Below are positions 1 through 7,639 of a DNA stretch of 40,878 bases, piece by piece. This DNA is from DASZMX01 sp035551475 (GTDB taxonomy: Bacteria; Verrucomicrobiota; Verrucomicrobiia; Limisphaerales; Palsa-1400), in assembly GCA_035551475.1 (NCBI GenBank), contig DASZMX010000079.1, positions 1 to 40,878 of the forward strand, written 5' to 3'. The notes under the pieces were generated by a model, which was not told where the DNA came from, searched no databases, and saw only the letters and a list, made by a program, of their open reading frames with translations. The stretch's first letter is position 1, and each line of letters begins with the position of its first letter. The translations under genes and the position numbers were made by a program.

Positions 1-3000
1 CGGGAAGTCTTTATCAATTTGATGTCCGGCCGTCGCTCCCGATATATTAGTCATCGCGCCGCCAAAAAATGTCGCGCCAGCCTGGCTTCCAATTGCACAA
101 ATTGTGCCGATAGGTTTCCAACCTGACGGGTAAACGCTGGCAGCTATCCACCAAGCTTTTGCCGGAGTCGTAGGAGGTAGGGCGTCCAAACCAGTTTCTC
201 CAAGAAGCTGCCAGTTTCCACTCACCAATGAGTCAAGCCCCCCAAAGGCCGAGTACGAGGAATAAAATGTTGCCGGGCTCCATCTGGCCGGTATGAACTG
301 CGTGTGACCTGCGTACGTTCCGAGGACTGCGCGAACCGTTGCCGGCATGCAATGCCCCTGAAACGTCCCTCCGCTCACGGTGTAATATCCTTCTGAGTCG
401 GTGGGATTTATGACATCAATACTAGTTTTAACCGGAAACCCGTTGTTAGCCACACCAATTACCGTGCCCGCACTATCAAGGCTCGTGACCATAATCCTTG
501 GACTCAAAATCCCATGTCCTGTCTTACTTTGCGATGGACAGAACTGTGATGTGGTCCCAACGGTTGTCCAACTAGATGTTGTGAGGTTCCAAGCCGCCAA
601 ATTCGATGAAGCGACTCCTCCTGCGGTCGCAAAGCGGCCACCGACCCAAAGTGAGCCGCCGATGTTTCGAATAACGCGGACCACAATACTTGTCGGAGAG
701 TAAAAGTTGCCAAACGCCGTTGAACTTACGCCAGAACTGAGAGCGCTCCATGAACTAGAGCTCTCGCTCCATTTAGCAATTCCTTTGCCTTTATCCGTGA
801 ATGTTCCGCCAACATACACATCGGGAGTTGTGTCGCCTGCCGAGCGCGCCACGGCCTCGATGGCGAACACATTTTGGTTAACACCTATGGTGCTGCCAGA
901 ACCGAATCCGTGCCACGAAGTGCCATCAAAGGAGGCAACGTGGTTTACGACAACTCCATTGATCTTTTTGAATGCCCCACCTACAATGAGCTGATGATAT
1001 TCAGCGCAACTGCCTCCGCTCGTGTAGGTTGTTATGTAGTTTTTAACCGCATAAATTGGGCCATCAAAACCGCTCCCTGCAATGACCGAGCTAGGGGTCG
1101 ATGTGATTTGTACGATGCCTGGCGCTGCTTGAACGTCGGCGGATACTCCTCCCGCGTCATCAAAGCTGCCGGTCAACGTGAGCGTCTGAGCATTCGGGTC
1201 TGCAGTCATGAACGTCGCGTTGCCGGCAGAATTGGACGCGACCGTGATACCGGTGGAGAGATTCGACCAGCCCGTGCTTGTGTAAACAGCAACTCCGTTT
1301 GCCAGCAATCCCGAATTGGTTGGCGAATTGGTCGTCCCAGAGAGGCTTCCAATTGTATCAAAGCTACCAGCGACAAACACATTCGCATTTAAGGTTGCGA
1401 GAGCGTTTGCAGAACCTACACCGTATGAGTAGGATAATAGCGCGTTTGTATCGGAGAAGCGCGCGCCGGCAAGTGAGTATCGGGCGATGCCGATTGGACC
1501 TGCCGGTGGCCAAAAATTGCTTCCCATCCCATACGGCCCAGTGAAGCTCCCTGCGACAAATACGTTGGTTCCGGCGATCGCTATAGAGGTCATGACCGGT
1601 CCTCCGCTGATCACATAATCCCAGTCGTTTGATCCATTGCCCATTGGTCGCCACGTCCCAAGCGAAGGCGACCATATGATCGTGCTGTAAGAATAAACGT
1701 TGCTTGAACTGACAGCGCCGTCAAATCCTCCGGCCGCATAAATATCACTGCCGCTCGTTGCGAGGGCGGAAACGCCGTATGGAGACGCAATTAGGCTGCT
1801 TTTTATCATACCCGTTCCGACGGTCTTCCATGAGTTTGAATTCAAGACCATGAGCATGTTCGAGTCAACGCTCCCTGGGGCGACGTTGGTTGATCCCATA
1901 AGGCCAACGTAAAGTGTGTTATTCGTGTCGGCGACGATCGCGGTGACTTCTGACGCCCCTGGAGTGTTTGTGCCAACAGCAGACCAAGTTGCGGTGAGAA
2001 TGTCATACATCGCGATATTTGTCGCTGTTACCCCGCCGACCGATTCAAAAGTGCCGCCGATATAAAGCTTAGTGCCATTCAAAAACATGGCAGCACCAGC
2101 GGCTGGGCTGACTGTGCTCTCTCCAGACCAATGCAGATCGCCGAGGCTTTGCCACCCTTGGGATGCGTTCCACTCCAAAACCGATGGATTATTGCCAAAA
2201 GCAAACAGGTATCCGTTTCCAGCGGCGAGCTTTGAATTGGGGTCAACCATTTGCATTGCCCCCAAGGCCAATCCCGGATCAATGGAAAAGGCAAGAGAGC
2301 TTGCGGGGACATTGGATTGGTTCACAAAGAGCATTACGTTTGAACTTGTAACCGATCCGCCCGGCCCGCTAATCGTAACGGAATAAACGCCCGCCTGCGT
2401 CAGCTGCGCCGCGGTTAAATTCAAAGTCGCGTTTGTCGCGTTGCTCATATCATCGCCATCAAAATTCCATTGATAGCTAAGAGGTTCAGTTCCCGCTGCC
2501 GTTACATTGAAGAAGGCATTTGCATTGACGTTGACAGTTTGATTCGTGGGCTGAGCCGTTATCGTCGGAGCCGTCACAAAATGTAATCCGATACTCACAA
2601 TGTTTGTGCCTTCCGCAACGTTGTCTATGGTGGTCGTATATTCCGACAGTCCAGCGGTGGATGCCAAACGGCTTCCTTTATGGATTAACTGTGTGAGAGT
2701 TCCTGGATAATAAAACGAGCCAAATAACCCGGTCTGATATGCCGGGCTGTTAGAGAGAATCACATCGTGGGCGGCAGGAGGAATTGTAAGCGTGCCATAA
2801 TTTGTCGTGACATATCCATTGTAGTCGTAAACATCCGGCGGTCCATACGAGCCGTTGATGGTGTGATCGAATAAATTGTCCTTAAACGTGGACACTGAAC
2901 CCGCGTCGCTTGGGTACACGTCCCCCCCGATAAAAAGATTGTTGAAGAAGTTGTGCGCTGCGATTCCCTGGCCGTCCTCCGGCTCCCAGGATACCCGACG

Positions 3001-5442
3001 GAACAAATTGTTTGTCGCCTGATACGCCCACTCATCAGACCAAAAATTGCCGTTAAACATTTGGCAATTCCGCAAAACGATTGGCGTGAGATGAGGCGCA
3101 TAGCTCGAAAGCGACTCGCCGGCTAGGCCGGTCCAAATCACAGATCCCAAACTGGCCAAACAATTACTTCCATTCCAAGGGCCAATTAAATCGCCATACC
3201 ATCCCACCGATATCCAATTCGTGTTTGATTGTTCCTGAACAAGATTATATTTACAGAGGTGGCACGGCTGAAGAGCGGTCCCCTGAAACGAGGCCGTCGC
3301 CAAGTTGTAAACTACCATACCGTACTGGGGACCGAATCCGCACAACGCGACACCTGGATCGCAGGTAACAGTCGCGTTAGAAATGGCAACATGGAGCGCC
3401 CAATCAATAGGATCGTAATGATAGCCCAAACTCGGGGTGCTCGACCAGTCACGTGGAGCCTGAATTGATAAGTTTGTGGCATTCGTCACCCACACTAAGG
3501 GCGCAACAATTAAGGGAGGGAATACGGTTTTATTCGATAAATCCAACAAGAGGGCGTTGTCAACGGCCATGGTGCCTGCCTCTAAAAACGCGCAACCGTT
3601 CGTTAGATAATAACCGCCGCCGCCGACGACCTGGAAGGGATTAGAGCTATTGGTCACGATCGCCGTTCCGAAGGAAGGACTCGCGAAGAAGCCATTATGA
3701 TCCCCATCAATTGAGGCCGGGGTCAGATCGTAAATGTTCGTCACTTCAGAAAAGACGCAATTTACAAAACTCAGCAGCTGGTTTGTATCGGCCAATGTCG
3801 CCACATAAGCAGCTTTGCTGAACGTGACGTTTTGCGCAAAGAGGGAGGAGTTGGTGCTTAAGGAATTGAATGGCCTACTGCAGTTTGCGAACAGAACATT
3901 TTCGACCGCAAGGGGTTGAGCTGACGATGCCCAGATTCCGTTTGAACAGTTAACGAATTGAACATCGCTGATGAAATCTCCGGAGCAGCATGCAAAGATT
4001 TCAAGTGCTTGACTTGCATAAGAGAAACGCGCGTTGGTTATGACGAGGCCAACGTTTGTACTTACGTACTGAAGCGCAGGATTTGCATACAGGTTTGTCC
4101 GAGGATTTCCGGTAGATCCCGAAATAATCTCGCCGGCGGTGTCGTCATCACGAGCCGTGAAGATGCAAGGTAAGTATGATTGCGTCAAGAATTGCACCAC
4201 TGACGCCGAGGAGCTCAGACCTGCATTGTTCGGAAGCAATTTCGCTCCAGGCGCATATTTAAGCACCGCGCCCCCTTCGAAGGTGCACGTGCCACGGAAC
4301 GTTGCGGTGCCGGAAATGTAATATGTTGTGTCGCCCTGGAATGTAAAATTGGTTACGGCGTTGACGATGCTGTAATCAATGACAAAGCCCGGATCTGGAC
4401 AGTAATTTTTCGCGAGGGTTACCGGTTCCATGTTAGGAGAATACTGTTTTTTCCCATTTTCTCGCAGGGCGGCCAGTCGGCTGATTTTAATAGGTTTCGT
4501 CAATGAGGCATGCGCGGGCAGTCGAGCTTGCAAAGCCTCTACTTTTGAGAACGGAAGTTCTTCAATCAAAAAATCCCGATTTTCGAGTCTTTCCCACCTT
4601 TTTGTGACTTGCGCGGCTGTATCCGAGCCTCCGTCAGTTCTTGCATAAAACGCCTCACCGATTCCCATGGCCATACTGCCAAACGCCAGCACCGCGTCGC
4701 CTTGGACGCCATCGTCAAGCGATAATTTCGAGGGCTGAGGTGGCTCAAAAAATTCAGTTAGGATCTGTATTTTTGTGGATGCGGGATCCATGTTGAGATC
4801 CGCCGGGGATGGTAGCCGTTCCTTAAAGACGATGTTCTGTTCGAAGCCTTCGATAGAGTTTTGATACACAATATCGGCTTTCATTGTTGCGCCAGAAGCG
4901 CTTTGGAATGCATTCGCATACACAACCGAATTGCTGCCTACGAGCATTCCCTGCGAGTCCTGAAGCTTTCCAATCAGAAAGCTGGTATCCGTGGCGGCGT
5001 CCCAGTAAGCAATTCCGAACACACGACTCCTCAGAATTTCGCCTCCTGGCATCGTAAGAACGATGGTGCCCCTTTGGCCTGGCGTGTTTGCGTTGCCTGC
5101 CCAATGGACATTGTGCGCTGAGTTTCTGGTCTGCGCGCCATCCGCAACAATTTCAATCTCATCGGAGGAATCAACGAAGACTCCATTAACTTTGCGACAA
5201 AGACCACTTCGCACCTCAACGTAGGAATGCGCATTCGTTCTTACCGAAGTGCCATTTGTCTGAAAAGTCATTGTTTCCCAAACCCGTGAACTTTCGGACC
5301 TCGAGACAATATGAAAATTGTCAGATTTAACCTCAAATTGGGCAGTGGGGACGCTTGAGTTCTCGGACGCCTTCAGTCCGAAAGCCATGGCGATGAGTAT
5401 ATAACCGTTGCACCAGAGGCGCATTGAATTCGAGATTCTCAT
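1..5442 (-). CDS. Giant secreted protein with beta-helix-like, Ig-like and beta-propeller-like regions (3' end off window)
   Basis: Reading every triplet of this frame from the ATG at 5442 to the left edge gives 1814 codons with no stop, so the gene is intact here and its C-terminus lies outside the window. Residues 1-25 look like a signal peptide (hydrophobic YILIAMAFGLKA, then SENSS). Residues about 30-340 are an unrecognised beta-rich domain. About 365-940 is Asn/Thr/Ser-rich with short turns, as in right-handed beta-helices (TYYISGTATFRGTCTFEGG). About 950-1040 resembles an Ig-like domain (LSYQWNFDGDD, then LTQAGVYSVTISGPGG). From 1040 on there are at least seven propeller-type motifs: LYIGGTFESVGG, IYAAGGFDG, VFVAGSFTG, VFVAGSFDT, LIVGGAFKK, VYVGGTFTD, LWVGGRFATAGG. 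It is probably cell-surface or extracellular; its ligand is unknown. An alternative start is the ATG at 5424. It stands alone, with an IS element upstream. Confidence 0.85.
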   Translation of the reverse strand, partial: MRISNSMRLWCNGYILIAMAFGLKASENSSVPTAQFEVKSDNFHIVSRSESSRVWETMTFQTNGTSVRTNAHSYVEVRSGLCRKVNGVFVDSSDEIEIVADGAQTRNSAHNVHWAGNANTPGQRGTIVLTMPGGEILRSRVFGIAYWDAATDTSFLIGKLQDSQGMLVGSNSVVYANAFQSASGATMKADIVYQNSIEGFEQNIVFKERLPSPADLNMDPASTKIQILTEFFEPPQPSKLSLDDGVQGDAVLAFGSMAMGIGEAFYARTDGGSDTAAQVTKRWERLENRDFLIEELPFSKVEALQARLPAHASLTKPIKISRLAALRENGKKQYSPNMEPVTLAKNYCPDPGFVIDYSIVNAVTNFTFQGDTTYYISGTATFRGTCTFEGGAVLKYAPGAKLLPNNAGLSSSASVVQFLTQSYLPCIFTARDDDTAGEIISGSTGNPRTNLYANPALQYVSTNVGLVITNARFSYASQALEIFACCSGDFISDVQFVNCSNGIWASSAQPLAVENVLFANCSRPFNSLSTNSSLFAQNVTFSKAAYVATLADTNQLLSFVNCVFSEVTNIYDLTPASIDGDHNGFFASPSFGTAIVTNSSNPFQVVGGGGYYLTNGCAFLEAGTMAVDNALLLDLSNKTVFPPLIVAPLVWVTNATNLSIQAPRDWSSTPSLGYHYDPIDWALHVAISNATVTCDPGVALCGFGPQYGMVVYNLATASFQGTALQPCHLCKYNLVQEQSNTNWISVGWYGDLIGPWNGSNCLASLGSVIWTGLAGESLSSYAPHLTPIVLRNCQMFNGNFWSDEWAYQATNNLFRRVSWEPEDGQGIAAHNFFNNLFIGGDVYPSDAGSVSTFKDNLFDHTINGSYGPPDVYDYNGYVTTNYGTLTIPPAAHDVILSNSPAYQTGLFGSFYYPGTLTQLIHKGSRLASTAGLSEYTTTIDNVAEGTNIVSIGLHFVTAPTITAQPTNQTVNVNANAFFNVTAAGTEPLSYQWNFDGDDMSNATNATLNLTAAQLTQAGVYSVTISGPGGSVTSSNVMLFVNQSNVPASSLAFSIDPGLALGAMQMVDPNSKLAAGNGYLFAFGNNPSVLEWNASQGWQSLGDLHWSGESTVSPAAGAAMFLNGTKLYIGGTFESVGGVTATNIAMYDILTATWSAVGTNTPGASEVTAIVADTNNTLYVGLMGSTNVAPGSVDSNMLMVLNSNSWKTVGTGMIKSSLIASPYGVSALATSGSDIYAAGGFDGAVSSSNVYSYSTIIWSPSLGTWRPMGNGSNDWDYVISGGPVMTSIAIAGTNVFVAGSFTGPYGMGSNFWPPAGPIGIARYSLAGARFSDTNALLSYSYGVGSANALATLNANVFVAGSFDTIGSLSGTTNSPTNSGLLANGVAVYTSTGWSNLSTGITVASNSAGNATFMTADPNAQTLTLTGSFDDAGGVSADVQAAPGIVQITSTPSSVIAGSGFDGPIYAVKNYITTYTSGGSCAEYHQLIVGGAFKKINGVVVNHVASFDGTSWHGFGSGSTIGVNQNVFAIEAVARSAGDTTPDVYVGGTFTDKGKGIAKWSESSSSWSALSSGVSSTAFGNFYSPTSIVVRVIRNIGGSLWVGGRFATAGGVASSNLAAWNLTTSSWTTVGTTSQFCPSQSKTGHGILSPRIMVTSLDSAGTVIGVANNGFPVKTSIDVINPTDSEGYYTVSGGTFQGHCMPATVRAVLGTYAGHTQFIPARWSPATFYSSYSAFGGLDSLVSGNWQLLGETGLDALPPTTPAKAWWIAASVYPSGWKPIGTICAIGSQAGATFFGGAMTNISGATAGHQIDKDFP

Positions 5443-5550
5443 AAAAGTCGTTACGGGTGTCGTTGTGTCGAAGATGGCTTTATTTGCTGTAAACGTTGCC
5501 GCTTAAAACGTGCCTGATCACATAGGCAACTAGAACCTTGAGCCGCCCAC

Positions 5551-5578
5551 AAAATAGAGTGTCCACATAAGATGTCAA
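5551..5578 (-). promoter_or_regulatory. Candidate sigma-70 promoter for the giant surface gene
   Basis: On the minus strand TTGACA (5578-5573) is followed after 16 nt by TATTTT (5556-5551). This would place a transcript start near 5543 and give a 5' UTR of about 100 nt before the ATG at 5442. The -35 is a perfect consensus; the -10 is weaker. The rest of 5443-5670 shows no gene. Confidence 0.4.
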
Positions 5579-5670
5579 GGCTTTTGATCCTTACTCTATA
5601 ACTTTTCTGCGGAAATTCTAGACTCCCTAACAACTCGATGAAGACGATAGGTGGGCTTGCTTCGGAAAAA

Positions 5671-5686
5671 CGGACAGTAAAACGGG
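5671..5686 (+). repeat. Left terminal inverted repeat of the IS3 element
   Basis: CGGACAGTAAAACGGG; it matches the right end (CGGACAGAGAAATGGG on the minus strand) at 13 of 16 positions. It lies just past the orfB stop. Confidence 0.6.
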
Positions 5687-5695
5687 GTCATTTAG

Positions 5696-6610
5696 TTAGT
5701 TGGTTTGATTTTCGAAGTCAACGGGCGATAGGTAATTCAGTGCGCTGCAAGTGCGCTGGCGATTATAGAATGTTTCGATGTAACCGAAGACGTGGGTGCG
5801 AGCCTCGGCGCGAGTCTCAAAGCAGCGGCGATAGACCAGTTCCAGTTTGAGGGTGGCCCAGAAGCTTTCCATGGCGGCGTTGTCGTAGCAGTTGCCGCGT
5901 CGGCTCATGGAGGCGACCAAACCGGCCTGGCTTAGAGCCTGACGGTGGTCGCCGCTGGCGTATTGGACGCCGCGGTCGGTGTGAAAGATCAGATTGGCGG
6001 GCGGCTGGCGATGGAGCAGCGCCATGGCCAGAGCGTTTAGAACCAGTGGGGTGTCGATGCGTTCGCTCATGCCCCAGCCCACGATTTTGCGGCTGTAGAG
6101 GTCCAGGATGGCCGCCAGGTAAAGCCAGCCTTCTTTGGTTTCGACATAGGTGATGTCGGCCACCCAGAGCTGGTTGGGCGCGGTGGCCTTGGCCGCCTGC
6201 GCCAGGCGATTGGGCGCGATGGGGTGATCGTGATTGCTGTCGGTGGTCTGGACGCGGCAGCGGCCTTTCTGGCGGCCGCACAGGCCCTCCTCCTTCATCA
6301 ATCGCGCGATCCGGTTGCGTCCGTGGCAGCGCCCCTTTTTGCGCAGCTCTTGCTCCACCCGCGGGCTGCCGTAAGTTCGACGGCTTTGGCGGTGAATGCT
6401 CTTGATCTCCCCCGCCAAAGCCTGGTTTTCCAAGGCGCGGGCACTGGGTTGAAGCTGGCGCTGTTCCCAATCGTAGAAACCCGAAGGGGAAGCTTTTAAA
6501 TAAAAACAAAGAGCGCGAATCGAATGTTCGGTTTTCATCGCGTGGATCCGTTGATAGCGTTGGGGGGCGGTTCGGAGAGGATGCCCAAGGTTTTTTTTAG
6601 AATCAGGCAC
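5696..6610 (-). CDS. IS3-family transposase OrfB (DDE integrase domain)
   Basis: This is the catalytic half of the transposase. It begins with an HTH_21-like part (RALCFYLKASPSGFYDW, then RRTYGSPRVEQEL), followed by an rve-type integrase core. The DDE triad is visible as D in LWVADITYVET, D in LIFHTDRGVQYAS and E in NAAMESFWATLKLE, with the usual YNRQRTCSALNYLSPVDFE at the end. The frame opens at a GTG (6610) inside orfA in the -1 frame. In this family the product is normally made as an OrfAB fusion by -1 frameshifting. A possible internal start for OrfB alone is the ATG at 6538. The 304-codon frame is full length. Confidence 0.93.
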   Translation of the reverse strand: MPDSKKNLGHPLRTAPQRYQRIHAMKTEHSIRALCFYLKASPSGFYDWEQRQLQPSARALENQALAGEIKSIHRQSRRTYGSPRVEQELRKKGRCHGRNRIARLMKEEGLCGRQKGRCRVQTTDSNHDHPIAPNRLAQAAKATAPNQLWVADITYVETKEGWLYLAAILDLYSRKIVGWGMSERIDTPLVLNALAMALLHRQPPANLIFHTDRGVQYASGDHRQALSQAGLVASMSRRGNCYDNAAMESFWATLKLELVYRRCFETRAEARTHVFGYIETFYNRQRTCSALNYLSPVDFENQTN

Positions 6611-6870
6611 TGCTCGCGCACGTGGCGCAGTTCGCGCTGGGCCGCGTCCAGCTGGCCTTGGAGGTCAGCGACGGACCCCGGTTTAACCGGCGCCGCTTTC
6701 AGCGCCGCCGCCGGCACAAGCTTCCGCCAGGCATAAAGCAAGTTGGCGTTGATGCCCAACTCGTCCCCGACCACGGAGGCCGACTTGCCGCTCTTGAGCC
6801 AGTTGAGCACCGCCTCCTGTTTAAAGGTCTCGTCGAATTTCCGGCGTTCTCGAACAGAAGTTTCTTTCAT
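6535..6870 (-). CDS. IS3-family transposase OrfA (helix-turn-helix)
   Basis: This is the DNA-binding half of the transposase. The N-terminal HTH (HTH_Tnp_1 type) reads RRKFDETFKQEAVLNWL...GINANLLYAWRKL. A leucine-heptad region follows (LQGQLDAAQRELRHVREQCLILKKTLG), which fits the usual coiled coil. I chose the ATG at 6870 because the protein then begins MKETSVRERRKF, as in relatives. A GTG at 6891 would add seven residues but lies only 15 nt from the IS end. It overlaps orfB by about 76 nt in the +1 relation expected for programmed frameshifting. Confidence 0.9.
   Translation of the reverse strand: MKETSVRERRKFDETFKQEAVLNWLKSGKSASVVGDELGINANLLYAWRKLVPAAALKAAPVKPGSVADLQGQLDAAQRELRHVREQCLILKKTLGILSEPPPNAINGSTR
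6591..6600 (-). promoter_or_regulatory. Slippery site for programmed -1 frameshift (orfA to orfB)
   Basis: On the minus strand this reads CTAAAAAAAA, with eight consecutive A. In the orfA frame it is CTA AAA AAA ACC (L K K T); a one-base slip back gives TCT AAA AAA AAC (S K K N), which is the orfB frame. The run lies inside the orfA/orfB overlap, where IS3-family elements shift. I did not resolve a stimulatory pseudoknot downstream. Confidence 0.7.
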
Positions 6871-6890
6871 GGGTTTTCGTTCATTCTTCA

Positions 6891-6906
6891 CCCATTTCTC
6901 TGTCCG
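6891..6906 (-). repeat. Right terminal inverted repeat of the IS3 element
   Basis: Read on the minus strand: CGGACAGAGAAATGGG, the partner of the repeat at 5671-5686. It lies directly upstream of orfA. Confidence 0.6.
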
Positions 6907-6937
6907 TCAATTCGAGGCAACCTCAGACATACCGAAC

Positions 6938-7369
6938 TCAAATTGACAAAACACCACCACCGACAAAAATAAGACCTGTCAGGCCCAATGCCCACTTTAG
7001 CCCTCGCCACCCGTACTCTAACACAGCTTGGGCTGGGTCCTTCGGATTTACCATGACATTAACGGTAGAGCCAGCATGATATCGGGCGGTGATCAACTCG
7101 GCGTGGCTTTGGCCACCCGAGCAGAAATTACCAAATGACCATCGTGTAGACCGGAACGCCTTTCCATTATAGTGATATTCATATTCGATTGATGGCTCGT
7201 AAGCATAACCGTTCCGAAAATAAAACCTGCGCACCGTGGAAACCGTTATAGTCCCAGAAACAACTGTCCAGCGTAGCGCGATTCGCTCCCGCAATATTTG
7301 CCAAAGTGCAAGCCCAAGAAAAACAACTCCGATGGGAATTAAAACAGCCCAAGCACACCCGTTATGCAC
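6938..7369 (-). CDS. DUF3592-type membrane protein
   Basis: The 143-residue protein has one N-terminal hydrophobic segment (AVLIPIGVVFLGLALWQIL, residues about 8-26) and one at the C-terminus (WALGLTGLIFVGGGVLSI). Between them is a beta-rich domain with the features of DUF3592: a W..V.G.I..S pattern, Y.P.IEYEYHYNGKAFRS, and YHAGSTVNVMVNPKDPAQAVLE. The function of this family is unknown; it is probably displayed at the membrane. The start is a GTG at 7369. The stop lies only about 30 nt from the IS end, so the insertion just missed the gene. No operon partner is evident. Confidence 0.85.
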   Translation of the reverse strand: MHNGCAWAVLIPIGVVFLGLALWQILRERIALRWTVVSGTITVSTVRRFYFRNGYAYEPSIEYEYHYNGKAFRSTRWSFGNFCSGGQSHAELITARYHAGSTVNVMVNPKDPAQAVLEYGWRGLKWALGLTGLIFVGGGVLSI

Positions 7370-7639
7370 AAGGCCCCCAATTCGACAAAGTTAACCCACT
7401 GCAACAACTCCCTATGACGCCGCATGCGTCCAGAATAACCTTCTTCTGATCCTTTTTCCACGCTGCAGCCCATGCATCCCCTGTCATCTGGATCCACATA
7501 AAACAACAAAGCACCACGGTTCGGCTTGGCGGCTGTCAATTAAAGGACCGATTCCATCTTGCACATTGCACCTAAATCTCACAGGAATGCTTCGAGCCTC
7601 TGAAGGAGCATGAATCCGCGGATGGTTTTCGTAGGAGCA
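7370..7639. other. Intergenic stretch without a convincing gene
   Basis: It lies between the DUF3592 gene and the helicase stop. A 66-codon minus-strand frame (7339-7539) starts with TTG, overlaps the DUF3592 start by 31 nt and has no recognisable domain or ribosome binding site, so I do not call it. The overlapping 45-codon frame starting MWIQMTGD is equally weak. No clear terminator was seen. Confidence 0.4.

Larger units (their letters stand above)
5671..6906 (-). mobile_element. IS3-family insertion sequence, about 1.24 kb
   Basis: The element contains overlapping orfA and orfB in the usual IS3 arrangement and is bounded by short imperfect terminal inverted repeats beginning CGGACAG at both ends (5671 inward on plus, 6906 inward on minus). 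About 1236 bp is a normal IS3 length. Both ORFs are intact and the catalytic residues are present, so it may be active. I could not identify a convincing 3-5 bp target duplication: the flanks read ...GAAAAA on the left and TCAATT... on the right. The exact ends are therefore uncertain by a base or two, or the duplication has decayed. It lies between two genes and interrupts neither. Confidence 0.8.

Noticed and set aside
1..5442. Reading this region as non-coding or as a decayed pseudogene
   Set aside because: Only short frames seem present if both ends of an ORF must lie inside the window, but codon-by-codon reading shows no stop from 5442 to 1.
7339..7539. 66-codon minus-strand ORF starting at TTG
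   Set aside because: No domain, no ribosome binding site and a 31-nt overlap with the DUF3592 start.
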